From Serratia nematodiphila DZ0503SBS1 (GTDB lineage Bacteria > Pseudomonadota > Gammaproteobacteria > Enterobacterales > Enterobacteriaceae): a stretch of DNA of 64,000 nucleotides. The position numbers and the translations under genes were made by a program. Of this stretch, positions 1 to 7,423 are shown piece by piece (within the stretch, counting starts at the first letter, position 1; each line of letters starts with the position of its first letter). The DNA lies in assembly GCF_000738675.1 (NCBI RefSeq), contig NZ_JPUX01000001.1, positions 806,001-870,000 on the forward strand, written 5' to 3'. The notes under the pieces were generated by a model. It saw only the letters and a program-made list of their open reading frames with translations. It did no database searches and was not told the DNA's origin.

Positions 1-1
1 G

Positions 2-673
2 ACCGGCACCAGCGTGGCCTGCATCGCCGATACTTACCAGTTCGATTCGCAGCAGACCTTCACCCGTTGCTTCCGCAAGCAGTTCGGTCTGCCGCCGGCC
101 AGCTATCGTCGCAGCCAGGATTGGTCGAGCTATGGCCTGCAGCCGCCGCTGCGCCTGACCGAAGCGCCGTTGCCGCAGGCCGATATCGTGACGCTGCCCG
201 CCATGCAGTTGGTGGGCCATACCCAGCGCCGCAGTTTTACGCTGGGGCAACTGGCGGCCTCCAAGTGTGAGCTGCGCCGCCACGCCTGGCGGCAGTTGCT
301 GCAGCCGCAGGCGCTGCCGGAGGTGGTATACGGCCTCACCAGTCTGGAAGTTGACCGGCGCCGCCGGGGCAGCCCGCGCATGGCCTACACCGCCGCTCTG
401 CCGGACGAAGGGGCGCCGGGAGAGCGGGTGACTATCGAGCAGGGCGAGTATGCCCGTTTCACCTACCAGGGACAGGCGGAAGGGTTACAAAACTTTATTG
501 TCCGGCTGTATGACACCGCCATGCCGCAGATGAACGCCATTCGCCGGCCAGGGCAGGATATCGAGCGTTTCTACCCGGCGCAGGAGGGCAGTTGCCCGCT
601 CGGCGGCGCGGCGATCCGCTGTGAATATCTGATTCCGATACGGCGGGAAGAAGCGTTGGCCGCCGCCAGCTAG
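2..673 (+). CDS. Rob-like AraC/XylS-family regulator, 5' truncated by the window edge
   Basis: The reading frame is open from base 2, so the true start lies upstream. The visible part begins inside the second helix-turn-helix of an AraC-type DNA-binding domain (FDSQQTFTRCFRKQFG, then PASYRRS). A C-terminal GyrI-like effector domain of about 170 residues follows, ending in the Rob-type signature GQDIERFYPAQ and CEYLIPIRR. Order and motifs match E. coli Rob, which activates stress and multidrug-resistance genes. The sequence is divergent enough that it may be a Rob paralogue and not Rob itself. No terminator with a T-run is evident after the stop. The ligand is unknown. Confidence 0.8.
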   Translation, partial: TGTSVACIADTYQFDSQQTFTRCFRKQFGLPPASYRRSQDWSSYGLQPPLRLTEAPLPQADIVTLPAMQLVGHTQRRSFTLGQLAASKCELRRHAWRQLLQPQALPEVVYGLTSLEVDRRRRGSPRMAYTAALPDEGAPGERVTIEQGEYARFTYQGQAEGLQNFIVRLYDTAMPQMNAIRRPGQDIERFYPAQEGSCPLGGAAIRCEYLIPIRREEALAAAS

Positions 674-747
674 GCGGCGGTTCTCGCAAAAAATCGCCTT
701 CGTGGCGCGTCAGGTTACAAAAAATTGCGATATTACATCGGTAATGG

Positions 748-777
748 TTCACACTTTGATTGATGTGCACATATAAT
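748..777 (+). promoter_or_regulatory. Probable sigma-70 promoter of ldtB
   Basis: A -35 box TTCACA (748-753) and a perfect -10 box TATAAT (772-777) are separated by 18 bp. The predicted transcription start is near 784, which gives ldtB a leader of roughly 120 nt. No other good promoter is visible between 674 and 902. Confidence 0.6.
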
Positions 778-783
778 GCGCAT

Positions 784-902
784 CCGGTCCAATCCCCCTG
801 TTTTTCAGGCCGCAGCGCTTGGCTGCCGGCTGAAACTCATCGGGGTGAAGAGGCCGTAGAAACCGATATCCCTAATCGCCAGTGGCCTTGACCAACACGA
901 AG
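784..902 (+). other. Long, possibly structured 5' leader of ldtB
   Basis: This stretch between the predicted start and the ldtB ATG is GC-rich and can fold: GCAGC (near 812) pairs with GCTGC five bases on, and CCCCCTG and CAGG runs plus a later CGGGG could close an outer stem. I recognise no known riboswitch class and see no convincing small open reading frame. Post-transcriptional control is possible but unproven. Confidence 0.3.
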
Positions 903-1823
903 ATGAAAATGAGCATTCGCGCGTTATTAACCCTGTTTACGGCACTGGTTGCATTCAGCCAGGCTGCCTTCGCCGTCGTTTACCCGCTGCCGCCAAAAGA
1001 CAGCCGTTTGGTGGGCGAGAATATCCAAATCACCGTACCGGAAGACAGCAAACTGCCGCTGGAGAGCTTCGCCGCCCAGTATCAGATGGGGCTGAGCAAC
1101 ATGCTGGAGGCCAACCCGGGCGTGGATCCGTTCCTGCCGAAGGCCGGCAGCACCCTGACTATCCCGCAGCAGCTGATCCTGCCGGACGCGCCGCGTGAAG
1201 GCATCATCATCAACAGCGCCGAAATGCGTCTGTACTACTACCCGAAAGGTTCCAACACCGTGGTAGTGCTGCCGATCGGCATCGGCCAGCTGGGTAAAGA
1301 CACCCCGCTGAACTGGACCACCACCGTGCAGCGCAAGAAAGACGGCCCAACCTGGACGCCGACCGCCAAAATGCGCGCCGAATACGCGGCTGACGGCGAG
1401 ATCCTGCCGGCGGTGTTCCCGGCCGGCCCGGATAACCCGATGGGGCTGTATGCGCTGTATGTCGGCCGTTTGTATGCCATTCACGGCACCAACGCCAACT
1501 TCGGCATCGGCCTGCGTGTGAGCCACGGCTGCGTGCGTCTGCGCGCCGACGACATCAAGTACCTGTTCCAGAACGTGCCGGTCGGCACCCGCGTGCAGTT
1601 CATCAACGAACCGATGAAGGCCACAGTCGAACCGGACGGCTCGCGCTACGTAGAAGTGCACAACCCGCTGTCGGCCAACGAAGAACAGCTGCAATCCAAG
1701 GATCCGGTGCCGTTGACCATCTCTGCGCCGGTCGGCAAAGTGCTGATGGACGCCGGCGTCAACCAGAGCGAAGTGGACGCGGCGATCAAGGCCCGTTCCG
1801 GCATGCCGGTGAAAGTGAACTGA
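903..1823 (+). CDS. ldtB: L,D-transpeptidase LdtB (YbiS)
   Basis: This periplasmic L,D-transpeptidase attaches Braun lipoprotein to the meso-diaminopimelate residue of peptidoglycan. From the ATG at 903 the protein has 306 residues, the length of E. coli YbiS, and it aligns by eye over its whole length. It has a signal peptide (residues 1-24, ending AAFA), a LysM-like segment (about 36-90) and a YkuD catalytic domain (about 98-240) with the motif SHGCVR, Cys210 being the nucleophile. An upstream GTG at 882 is in frame but would place extra residues before the signal peptide. It is transcribed alone, between the promoter near 748-777 and a terminator at 1850-1878. Confidence 0.93.
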   Translation: MKMSIRALLTLFTALVAFSQAAFAVVYPLPPKDSRLVGENIQITVPEDSKLPLESFAAQYQMGLSNMLEANPGVDPFLPKAGSTLTIPQQLILPDAPREGIIINSAEMRLYYYPKGSNTVVVLPIGIGQLGKDTPLNWTTTVQRKKDGPTWTPTAKMRAEYAADGEILPAVFPAGPDNPMGLYALYVGRLYAIHGTNANFGIGLRVSHGCVRLRADDIKYLFQNVPVGTRVQFINEPMKATVEPDGSRYVEVHNPLSANEEQLQSKDPVPLTISAPVGKVLMDAGVNQSEVDAAIKARSGMPVKVN

Positions 1824-1849
1824 TTGCCCAGAGCTTCAGTGAACGCGAT

Positions 1850-1878
1850 AAAAAAGACGCCTGCGGGCGTCTTTTTTT
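1850..1878 (+). terminator. Rho-independent terminator of ldtB
   Basis: A hairpin with stem GACGCC/GGCGTC (1856-1861 and 1866-1871) and loop TGCG is preceded by six A and followed by seven T. It lies 27 nt after the ldtB stop. The A-run means it could also work for transcripts from the opposite strand, ending after the MarR-type gene. Confidence 0.9.
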
Positions 1879-1911
1879 ATGCTTTCAGCTTCCGCTGTTG
1901 GCGCAGTGAAT

Positions 1912-2328
1912 TTATTGCTTCCCTATCATCGTCTTTAAAACGAAAAGCGCCGACTCATGTTGGTCTTTATTGACTCGTTCGAGATACATATTATCAATCG
2001 CGTCGGCGATGGGGCGGCTGGCTTCGAACAGCGCTTGCCCAGCAGGCGTCAGGTAAATAAATCGGCGGCGCTTATCATGCTCGCCGGCTTCCCGTTTTAA
2101 TAAACCTTTTCCTTCCATGCGGCCTAGCAATTCGGCCAGCGCGGCTTTACTGCTGATCGCCGCTTCCATTAATTCGATTTGTTCAATGCCCGGCGTTTCT
2201 GAAACGGTGGCCAGAATGGAATATTGTTGTTTGCTGAGTTCAGGAAGCGATTTTTGCCATTGAGCACTATGATCCTGAAGCAGTTCGCGAATGAGGTGGA
2301 AAAAAGTATTGGCCAGCGTTCTGTTCAT
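1912..2328 (-). CDS. MarR-family regulator, probable controller of the adjacent decarboxylase operon
   Basis: This 138-residue winged-helix protein has the normal MarR length. The recognition region (about 62-84, with AALAELLGRMEGKGLL) is followed by the wing DKRRRFIYLTPAGQALF. It is divergent from the UbiX/UbiD operon. The 181-bp intergenic region holds two copies of a GTTCG-N4-CGAAC palindrome, which suit a dimeric MarR protein. By analogy with other phenolic-acid decarboxylase regulators, it probably represses until an aromatic acid binds. The ligand is inferred from the neighbours only. Confidence 0.75.
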   Translation of the reverse strand: MNRTLANTFFHLIRELLQDHSAQWQKSLPELSKQQYSILATVSETPGIEQIELMEAAISSKAALAELLGRMEGKGLLKREAGEHDKRRRFIYLTPAGQALFEASRPIADAIDNMYLERVNKDQHESALFVLKTMIGKQ

Positions 2329-2411
2329 ACATTATTCCCTGAAAGGAAAAAAGCTAACAATAATATCAATATAACAAAATAAGCCGATAAGGGATACCTG
2401 TCCGGAAAGTT

Positions 2412-2425
2412 GTTCGTTTACGAAC
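2412..2425. promoter_or_regulatory. Palindromic operator, copy 1
   Basis: Perfect inverted repeat GTTCG-TTTA-CGAAC in the gap between the MarR-type gene and the decarboxylase operon. An identical pair of half-sites recurs 69 bp downstream. The probable ligand is the divergent MarR-type regulator. Confidence 0.6.
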
Positions 2426-2480
2426 GGTTACATATTGCCCACTTGTTTTATCGTTATCTCGGGACTAGATTTGATAAATC

Positions 2481-2494
2481 GTTCGTATGCGAAC
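2481..2494. promoter_or_regulatory. Palindromic operator, copy 2
   Basis: Perfect inverted repeat GTTCG-TATG-CGAAC, ending 15 bp before the flavin prenyltransferase ATG. In this position a bound repressor would block transcription of the decarboxylase operon. Confidence 0.6.
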
Positions 2495-2509
2495 TTTGTG
2501 AGGTATTGC

Positions 2510-3109
2510 ATGAGATTAGTGATCGCGATGACGGGCGCGACCGGGGCGCCGCTGGGTACGGCGCTGCTTCAGGCGCTAAAAGACATGGAGGGCATAGAGA
2601 CGCATTTGATCTTGAGTAAGTGGGCCAAAACGACCATTGAACTCGAAACAAATTTCACCGTGCATGACGTGATGGCGATGGCCGACGTGACGCACAGTTC
2701 TGCCGATCAGGCCGCCACGATCTCTTCAGGTTCTTTTCATACGGACGGCATGATCATTATTCCCTGCAGTATGAAAACGTTGGCGGGTATTCGAGCCGGT
2801 TATGCTGAAGGGCTTATTGGCAGAGCGGCGGATGTGATTATCAAAGAAGGGCGGAAGTTGGTGTTGGTTCCCAGAGAAACGCCGTTGAGTACTATTCACT
2901 TGGAAAATATGCTCGCGCTCTCGAAATTGGGGGTGTCATTGGTTCCCCCCATGCCCGCTTATTATAACCACCCCACTCGTATCGATGACGTTACCGATCA
3001 TATTGTCGCACGCGTGCTGGATCAATTTGGTCTTGATCATCGCCGGGCAAAGCGCTGGGCAGGACTAAAAGAAAATAGCAAAAAAACCACTGACACCGAG
3101 GAAGGTTAA
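2510..3109 (+). CDS. bsdB: UbiX-family flavin prenyltransferase (hydroxyarylic acid decarboxylase subunit B)
   Basis: UbiX-type enzymes join a dimethylallyl group to FMN, making the prenylated-FMN cofactor of UbiD-type decarboxylases. The 199-residue protein starts with the flavin-binding segment RLVIAMTGATGAPLG and has the family motif ending IIPCSMKTLAGIRAGYA; LVPRETPLSTIHLENM follows. I chose the ATG at 2510 because GTGAGG lies just upstream and the extra 25 residues of the longer frame match nothing in the family. It is the first gene of a three-gene operon, ending 2 bp before subunit C. The pairing points to a degradative hydroxyarylic acid decarboxylase and not to ubiquinone synthesis. 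Confidence 0.9.
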   Translation: MRLVIAMTGATGAPLGTALLQALKDMEGIETHLILSKWAKTTIELETNFTVHDVMAMADVTHSSADQAATISSGSFHTDGMIIIPCSMKTLAGIRAGYAEGLIGRAADVIIKEGRKLVLVPRETPLSTIHLENMLALSKLGVSLVPPMPAYYNHPTRIDDVTDHIVARVLDQFGLDHRRAKRWAGLKENSKKTTDTEEG

Positions 3110-3111
3110 AT

Positions 3112-4539
3112 ATGGCTTATGACGATCTGCGAAGTTATTTAGCGGCGCTGGATGAGGCCGGACAATTACTCGATATTACCGAGGAGGTTCAGGCGGAACC
3201 GGATATCGCCGCGGCAGCCAACGCCACAGGCAGAATGGGTGAGGGTGCCCCCGCCATTGCATTCAGGAACATTAAAGGCTTTGAACACGCGCATGTGGTC
3301 ATGAACACCATCGGGTCATGGCAGAATCACGCCATAGCCCTGGGGCTCCCGCCGGCCACGCCGGTGAAGCAGCAAATCGATGAGTATATTCGCCGCTGGG
3401 ATCATTTTCCCGTCTCTGTGGAACGTCGCGATAATCCGCCGTGGGCCGAGAACGAGGTCAACGGTGAGGAGATTAATCTGTTTGAGATCCTGCCGCTGTT
3501 TCGCTTAAACGATGGCGACGGTGGATTCTACCTGGATAAGGCCTGCGTGGTTTCCCGCGATCCTGAAGATCCGACCCACTTCGGCAAGCAAAACGTCGGC
3601 ATTTATCGCATGGAGGTGAAGGGCAAGCGTAAGCTGGGCCTGCAGCCCGTGCCGATGCACGACATCGCGCTGCATCTGCATAAAGCAGAAGAGCGCGGCG
3701 AGGATCTGCCTATCGCCATTACGCTAGGCAATGACCCGATCATTACGCTGATGGGGGCGACGCCGCTCAAATACGATCAGTCGGAGTATGAAATGGCCGG
3801 CGCCCTGCGTGAAAGCCCGTACCCGATAGCGACGGCCCCCTTGACCGGCTTTGATGTGCCCTGGGGTTCCGAAGTCATCATTGAAGGAGTGATTGAAGGC
3901 CGCAAGCGCGAGATTGAAGGCCCGTTCGGCGAATTTACGGGGCACTATTCCGGCGGCCGTAACATGACGGTGGTGCGCATCGATAAGGTTTCTTACCGCT
4001 CGCGGCCGATTTTCGAATCCCTGTATCTGGGCATGCCCTGGACAGAAATCGACTACCTGATGGGGCCGGCCACCTGTGTGCCGCTGTATCAGCAGTTGAA
4101 AGCCGAGTTTCCGGAAGTGCAGGCGGTTAATGCGATGTATACCCACGGGTTGCTCGTCATCATTTCCACTAAAAAGCGTTATGGCGGTTTCGCGCGCGCG
4201 GTGGGGATGCGGGCGATGACCACGCCGCATGGGCTGGGCTATGTGAAAATGGTGATCATGATCGATGAGGATGTCGATCCCTTCAACCTGCCGCAGGTTA
4301 TGTGGGCGCTGTCCGCCAAGGTCAATCCGGCCGGCGATTTGGTGCAATTGCCGAATATGTCGGTGCTGGAGTTGGATCCCGGCTCCAGCCCGGCGGGGAT
4401 CACGGACAAACTCATCATTGACGCGACCACGCCGGTGGCTCCGGATACGCGCGGCCACTACAGCCAGCCGGTCAAGGATTTACCCGAAACTGCCCTGTGG
4501 GTGGATAAATTAACCGCCATGCTGGCTAACCGTCATTAA
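3112..4539 (+). CDS. bsdC: UbiD-family non-oxidative hydroxyarylic acid decarboxylase, subunit C
   Basis: This 475-residue prenyl-FMN-dependent enzyme removes CO2, reversibly in this family, from aromatic acids such as 4-hydroxybenzoate, vanillate or protocatechuate. The hallmark EGPFGEFTGHYS gives the catalytic glutamates Glu269 and Glu274, spaced as in characterised family members. Arg166 (in NVGIYRMEV) fits the conserved active-site arginine. It lies between its cofactor-making partner (subunit B) and the small subunit D. The B-C-D set matches bsdBCD and related clusters (vdc, shd, ecd); the true substrate cannot be read from sequence. Confidence 0.9.
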   Translation: MAYDDLRSYLAALDEAGQLLDITEEVQAEPDIAAAANATGRMGEGAPAIAFRNIKGFEHAHVVMNTIGSWQNHAIALGLPPATPVKQQIDEYIRRWDHFPVSVERRDNPPWAENEVNGEEINLFEILPLFRLNDGDGGFYLDKACVVSRDPEDPTHFGKQNVGIYRMEVKGKRKLGLQPVPMHDIALHLHKAEERGEDLPIAITLGNDPIITLMGATPLKYDQSEYEMAGALRESPYPIATAPLTGFDVPWGSEVIIEGVIEGRKREIEGPFGEFTGHYSGGRNMTVVRIDKVSYRSRPIFESLYLGMPWTEIDYLMGPATCVPLYQQLKAEFPEVQAVNAMYTHGLLVIISTKKRYGGFARAVGMRAMTTPHGLGYVKMVIMIDEDVDPFNLPQVMWALSAKVNPAGDLVQLPNMSVLELDPGSSPAGITDKLIIDATTPVAPDTRGHYSQPVKDLPETALWVDKLTAMLANRH

Positions 4540-4548
4540 GGAGTTCCT

Positions 4549-4776
4549 ATGATTTGTCCTCGTTGTGCCGATAAACAGATAGACGTCATGGCGCATTCAC
4601 CGGTCAAGGGCGTGTGGACGGTATACCAGTGTCAACACTGCCTTTATACCTGGCGTAATACCGAGCCTGCTCGCAGAACGGAACGGGAGCATTATCCGCC
4701 CGAGTTTCGCATGACTCAGCAGGATATCGATAATGCGCCGGAAGTGCCGACCATTCCTCCTCTTTTGAGGAAATGA
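4549..4776 (+). CDS. bsdD: Hydroxyarylic acid decarboxylase small subunit D
   Basis: A 75-residue protein carrying two CxxC pairs (Cys3/Cys6 and Cys28/Cys31) that look like a small zinc ribbon. The rest is the proline-rich tail PEVPTIPPLL typical of BsdD/VdcD/ShdD. In known systems the subunit is needed for, or supports, decarboxylase activity, though its role is poorly understood. AAGGAG stands before the ATG, 9 bp after subunit C ends. A hairpin follows directly. Confidence 0.88.
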   Translation: MICPRCADKQIDVMAHSPVKGVWTVYQCQHCLYTWRNTEPARRTEREHYPPEFRMTQQDIDNAPEVPTIPPLLRK

Positions 4777-4783
4777 AACCGCA

Positions 4784-4805
4784 GGCGGGGAAAGGCCCGC
4801 CTTTT
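4784..4805 (+). terminator. Hairpin between the decarboxylase operon and idi
   Basis: Stem GGCGGG (4784-4789) and CCCGCC (4796-4801) is followed by four T. It probably ends the decarboxylase operon, but the short T-run and the idi start codon only about 14 bp away suggest partial read-through into idi. Confidence 0.65.
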
Positions 4806-4818
4806 CATGGAAATAACA

Positions 4819-5418
4819 ATGATGAAAAATGAAGACGTCGTTCTGCTTGACGCCGCCTGGCAGCCCTGCGGGACGACGCCCAAAGATCAGGTCCACACGC
4901 GGCATACGCCGCTGCATCTGGCTTTTTCATGCTACCTGTTTACTGTCGAGGGTGCAGTGTTGGTCACCCGGCGCGCGTTGAGCAAAACCGCCTGGCCGGG
5001 GGTCTGGACCAATTCTTTTTGTGGGCATCCCCTGCCGCAAGAGGCGCTGGCGCAGGCCGTTATACGTCGCGCTCAGGTTGAATTGGGCACGGAAGTCGAG
5101 CAGATAACGCTGCTGAGCGACGCCTTCAGTTATCAGGCGACCGACGTGTCCGGCATCATGGAAAATGAGGTTTGCCCGGTATTTGCCGCGCATTGTAAAG
5201 GCGCTCTCTGCGCTAATCCGGATGAAGTGGCGGATTATGCGTGGGTCGATCTCAACAACTTAATGGCGGCGGTAAAATTAACGCCATTCGCTTTCAGCCC
5301 GTGGATGGTTTCTCAATTGAATACCGGTGCGATAACATCAGGTTTGAAAAAATACAGGGATGCCATAACCATAAAGAGCGCAGCGCGCGACATTAGGGAC
5401 GGTGCTGTAATAAAATAA
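4819..5418 (+). CDS. idi: Isopentenyl-diphosphate delta-isomerase, type I
   Basis: This Nudix-fold enzyme interconverts isopentenyl and dimethylallyl diphosphate. It aligns with E. coli Idi by eye: LHLAFS, then VTRRALSKTAWPGVWTNS, the catalytic-cysteine segment FCGHP and the catalytic-glutamate segment ENEVCPVFAA, ending near FAFSPWM. I place the start at 4819 because residues from there match the E. coli N-terminus; an in-frame ATG at 4807 is also possible. The gene sits immediately after a UbiX-type operon, whose product consumes dimethylallyl phosphate, so the placement may be functional. The C-terminal tail of about 20 residues is longer than in E. coli. Confidence 0.92.
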   Translation: MMKNEDVVLLDAAWQPCGTTPKDQVHTRHTPLHLAFSCYLFTVEGAVLVTRRALSKTAWPGVWTNSFCGHPLPQEALAQAVIRRAQVELGTEVEQITLLSDAFSYQATDVSGIMENEVCPVFAAHCKGALCANPDEVADYAWVDLNNLMAAVKLTPFAFSPWMVSQLNTGAITSGLKKYRDAITIKSAARDIRDGAVIK

Positions 5419-5446
5419 ATAGTCACCGCAAGGGTGACTATTTATT
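5414..5446. terminator. Bidirectional terminator between idi and the double-glycine peptide gene
   Basis: A 14-bp perfect stem (5414-5427 and 5433-5446) with loop GCAAG is AT-rich at its base and flanked by A and T on both sides. It serves two convergent genes and overlaps the last codons of idi. Confidence 0.85.
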
Positions 5447-5455
5447 CATTCATGT

Positions 5456-5758
5456 TTACAGGCTGCCGCCGACCGAGGTCGAGGTGGAGCCGATAGTCTC
5501 GCGGAAATGTTTCGCGTAGTCGGCCACTTCCTGCTGCGTATGCGTCAGGCCATAAAGACCCAGCCCCACACCGCCTGCAACGCCGCCGATGATGGTGCCG
5601 ACCAATTGGCCGACCGCACCGGCAATAAAGCCGCCTGCGCCTGCGGATTTACCTGCAATCAACGCGCCGGTCATGGCGCCGTCCAACAGCCCATCCCAGG
5701 CCGCGTTCAGATCGCCACCGCTAACGTACTGTTCTTCATATTGACTAAGTACTTTCAT
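5456..5758 (-). CDS. Bacteriocin-like small protein with a double-glycine leader
   Basis: The 100-residue product begins MKVLSQYEEQYVSGG, a leader of the type cut after Gly-Gly by peptidase-containing ABC exporters. The mature part is very rich in glycine and alanine, with GxxxG-like repeats (GAGGFIAGAVGQLVGTIIGG) that would form one or two membrane-spanning helices, as in class IIb bacteriocins and colicin-V-type microcins. The ATG at 5758 follows AAGGA by six bases and is preferred to an in-frame TTG six bases earlier. No immunity gene or exporter is adjacent. A conserved peptide with another role is possible. Confidence 0.65.
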   Translation of the reverse strand: MKVLSQYEEQYVSGGDLNAAWDGLLDGAMTGALIAGKSAGAGGFIAGAVGQLVGTIIGGVAGGVGLGLYGLTHTQQEVADYAKHFRETIGSTSTSVGGSL

Positions 5759-6249
5759 ATACAATCCTTATAAATAAAAGGGTGACTTAGTGGGTTTAAT
5801 TAAATTCTAAAATAACGCCGCAGCGCCATTTCACTTTAAAAATATAACGGATGCCATTTGATTGGCAATATTCCATTCAACGAAGGGTGTTATTTGGTTA
5901 AATATAGTCGCATTTATTTTTGGCGAGTGTTTTAAAGAGGGGGGTTGGGAATTTTCTTGGGAAAAATAGCAGATATCGCTGGGAGGTGAGAAGCAAAGCC
6001 GCCACCGGTTGGCGCAGTTTGTCACTATTTTCACATTTATTGTCTCGTCATTCGCATGGCGTTAGGCCCACATTGCAATTATTCCAATAAAAACTATCGC
6101 TAATTAATGAGTTATATCTCCGCATTTATTGCCCGCCATTGAAAAAATTCTCGCAAAAAATCTCCACTGTGAAAATAAGATCACACAAGCGTAACAAAAG
6201 GTAAACAAACCCCTCCTATATTGGCTGCTTCGCTTTTGGAGGGAGTGTC
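5759..6249. other. 491-bp AT-rich intergenic region without a recognisable gene
   Basis: The region lies between the divergent double-glycine peptide gene and the exbD-like gene and must hold both promoters. It is visibly more AT-rich than its surroundings. GGAGGGA precedes the exbD-like ATG, and a TATATT at 6217-6222 could be its -10 box. A 67-codon frame on the minus strand (5831-6034) has no ribosome site or family features. I saw no clear Fur box. Confidence 0.5.
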
Positions 6250-6657
6250 ATGCGTAACTGGAACGAACCGAAAAAGAACAAAGCGCACATCGAACTGATC
6301 CCGATGATCGACGTGATGATGTTTTTATTGGTGTTTTTCGTCTTGATCAGCCTGAACGTCATTCCGGCGCTCGGGCTGAAAACGCAGTTGCCGTCCGCCG
6401 GCAGCGCGCAACAGCTGAAACCGCAGAAGAAAGCGATCATCACGCTGGGGGCCGACGAACAGCTGCAGCTGGATGGCCAGCCGATCGCGCTCGACGCGTT
6501 GGTCAACACGCTGAAGCAACAGCAGCAGGCCAACCAGACCACCACCATCATCGTCAACAGCGATAAAGGCGTGGCGGTCGAGCGGCTGGTGGCGGTCATG
6601 GATAACCTGCGCCAGGGCGGCTTCTTCTCCGTCTCCATCGCGACACGGAAGCTGTGA
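6250..6657 (+). CDS. ExbD/TolR-family proton-channel protein
   Basis: A 135-residue inner-membrane protein with a short cytoplasmic N-terminus, one transmembrane helix (about 19-42, IDVMMFLLVFFVLISLNV) and a periplasmic domain. Asp21 in PMIDVMM matches the conserved aspartate through which ExbD/TolR couples the proton gradient to TonB. It is the first gene of an exbD-tonB-receptor-exbB-phospholipase D cluster; the next gene starts one base after its stop. The system is separate from the housekeeping ExbBD and probably dedicated to the receptor beside it. Confidence 0.85.
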   Translation: MRNWNEPKKNKAHIELIPMIDVMMFLLVFFVLISLNVIPALGLKTQLPSAGSAQQLKPQKKAIITLGADEQLQLDGQPIALDALVNTLKQQQQANQTTTIIVNSDKGVAVERLVAVMDNLRQGGFFSVSIATRKL

Positions 6658-6658
6658 C

Positions 6659-7393
6659 ATGTATCTGCTCTATCGCTCACGTCATCTTTTCAGCTGGTTG
6701 CCGGCGCTGATTGTCGCCGGCTGCCTGCTGTTCGCCAGCCAACAGGCGGCGCTGAAGATCCAGCCGCGCTACGACGAAACCGCCATTGAACTGGCGCTGG
6801 TGGAACCTGAACCGGCGCCGGAACCCCAACCGCAAACGCCGCCGGAGCCTCAGCCCGAACCGCCGCCGCCCGAGCCGGAGCCGATCCCCGAACCGGTGGT
6901 GCCGGCGCCGGAACCGATCGTGGAAGCCAAGCCGGCGCCGAAGCCCAAACCCAAACCGGTGAAAGAGAAAGCCAAACCGGTAGAGAAACCTAAACCGACG
7001 CCGGCACCCGCCGCACCGCGCGCGCTGGTCAGCAAGCCGGCGGCACAGCCTGCACCGGCCGCCCCCGCAGCGCCGAAGGTGAACGCGCAGGCGATAGAAA
7101 ACGGCTACCTGCTGGCCTTGCGCCGTGAGCTGGAACAGCGCAAGCGCTACCCGAGCGGGCGGCAGGCCTCGCTCGAACGCCCGCAGGGCAACGTCGAGGT
7201 GTGGCTGGAGGTCGATCGCAGCGGGCGGGTGCTCTCTTCCGGCATCGCCAACAAGGCCGCCAGCATGCTGCTGAACCGCGCGGCGATGAGCAGCCTGCAA
7301 AGCATCAGTTCAGTGAAGCCGTTCCCGAGCGAGGCGTTCGCCGGGCAAACAACCAAAAGATTTACCGCGACGTTCAATTATCAGGCGCCTTAG
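6659..7393 (+). CDS. TonB-family energy transducer
   Basis: The 244-residue protein has the classical TonB layout: an N-terminal signal anchor (about 10-31), a long periplasmic spacer rich in Pro-Glu then Pro-Lys (about 50-130, including PEPQPEPPPPEPEP and KPKPKPVKEKAK) and a C-terminal TonB domain (about 150-244) with YPSGRQASLERPQGNVEVWL. It would carry energy from the adjacent ExbB/ExbD-like pair to the outer-membrane receptor encoded next. The acidic-then-basic proline-rich spacer is like that of E. coli TonB. A dedicated TonB copy beside one receptor recalls HasB of the Serratia haem system, but the other Has proteins are absent. Confidence 0.88.
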   Translation: MYLLYRSRHLFSWLPALIVAGCLLFASQQAALKIQPRYDETAIELALVEPEPAPEPQPQTPPEPQPEPPPPEPEPIPEPVVPAPEPIVEAKPAPKPKPKPVKEKAKPVEKPKPTPAPAAPRALVSKPAAQPAPAAPAAPKVNAQAIENGYLLALRRELEQRKRYPSGRQASLERPQGNVEVWLEVDRSGRVLSSGIANKAASMLLNRAAMSSLQSISSVKPFPSEAFAGQTTKRFTATFNYQAP

Positions 7394-7423
7394 CGCAAGG
7401 GTTAATCGTTTGATTTTTATGGG

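Noticed and set aside
784-902. A known riboswitch in the ldtB leader
   Set aside because: The stems do not match any class I recognise; only a generic structured leader can be supported.
5831-6034. A 67-codon minus-strand frame in the AT-rich gap
   Set aside because: No ribosome site, no recognisable feature and low-complexity composition like the surrounding intergenic DNA.
6168-6185. CRP-like TGTGA and TCACA pair before the exbD-like gene
   Set aside because: The spacer is 8 bp where CRP needs 6, so it is not a credible site.
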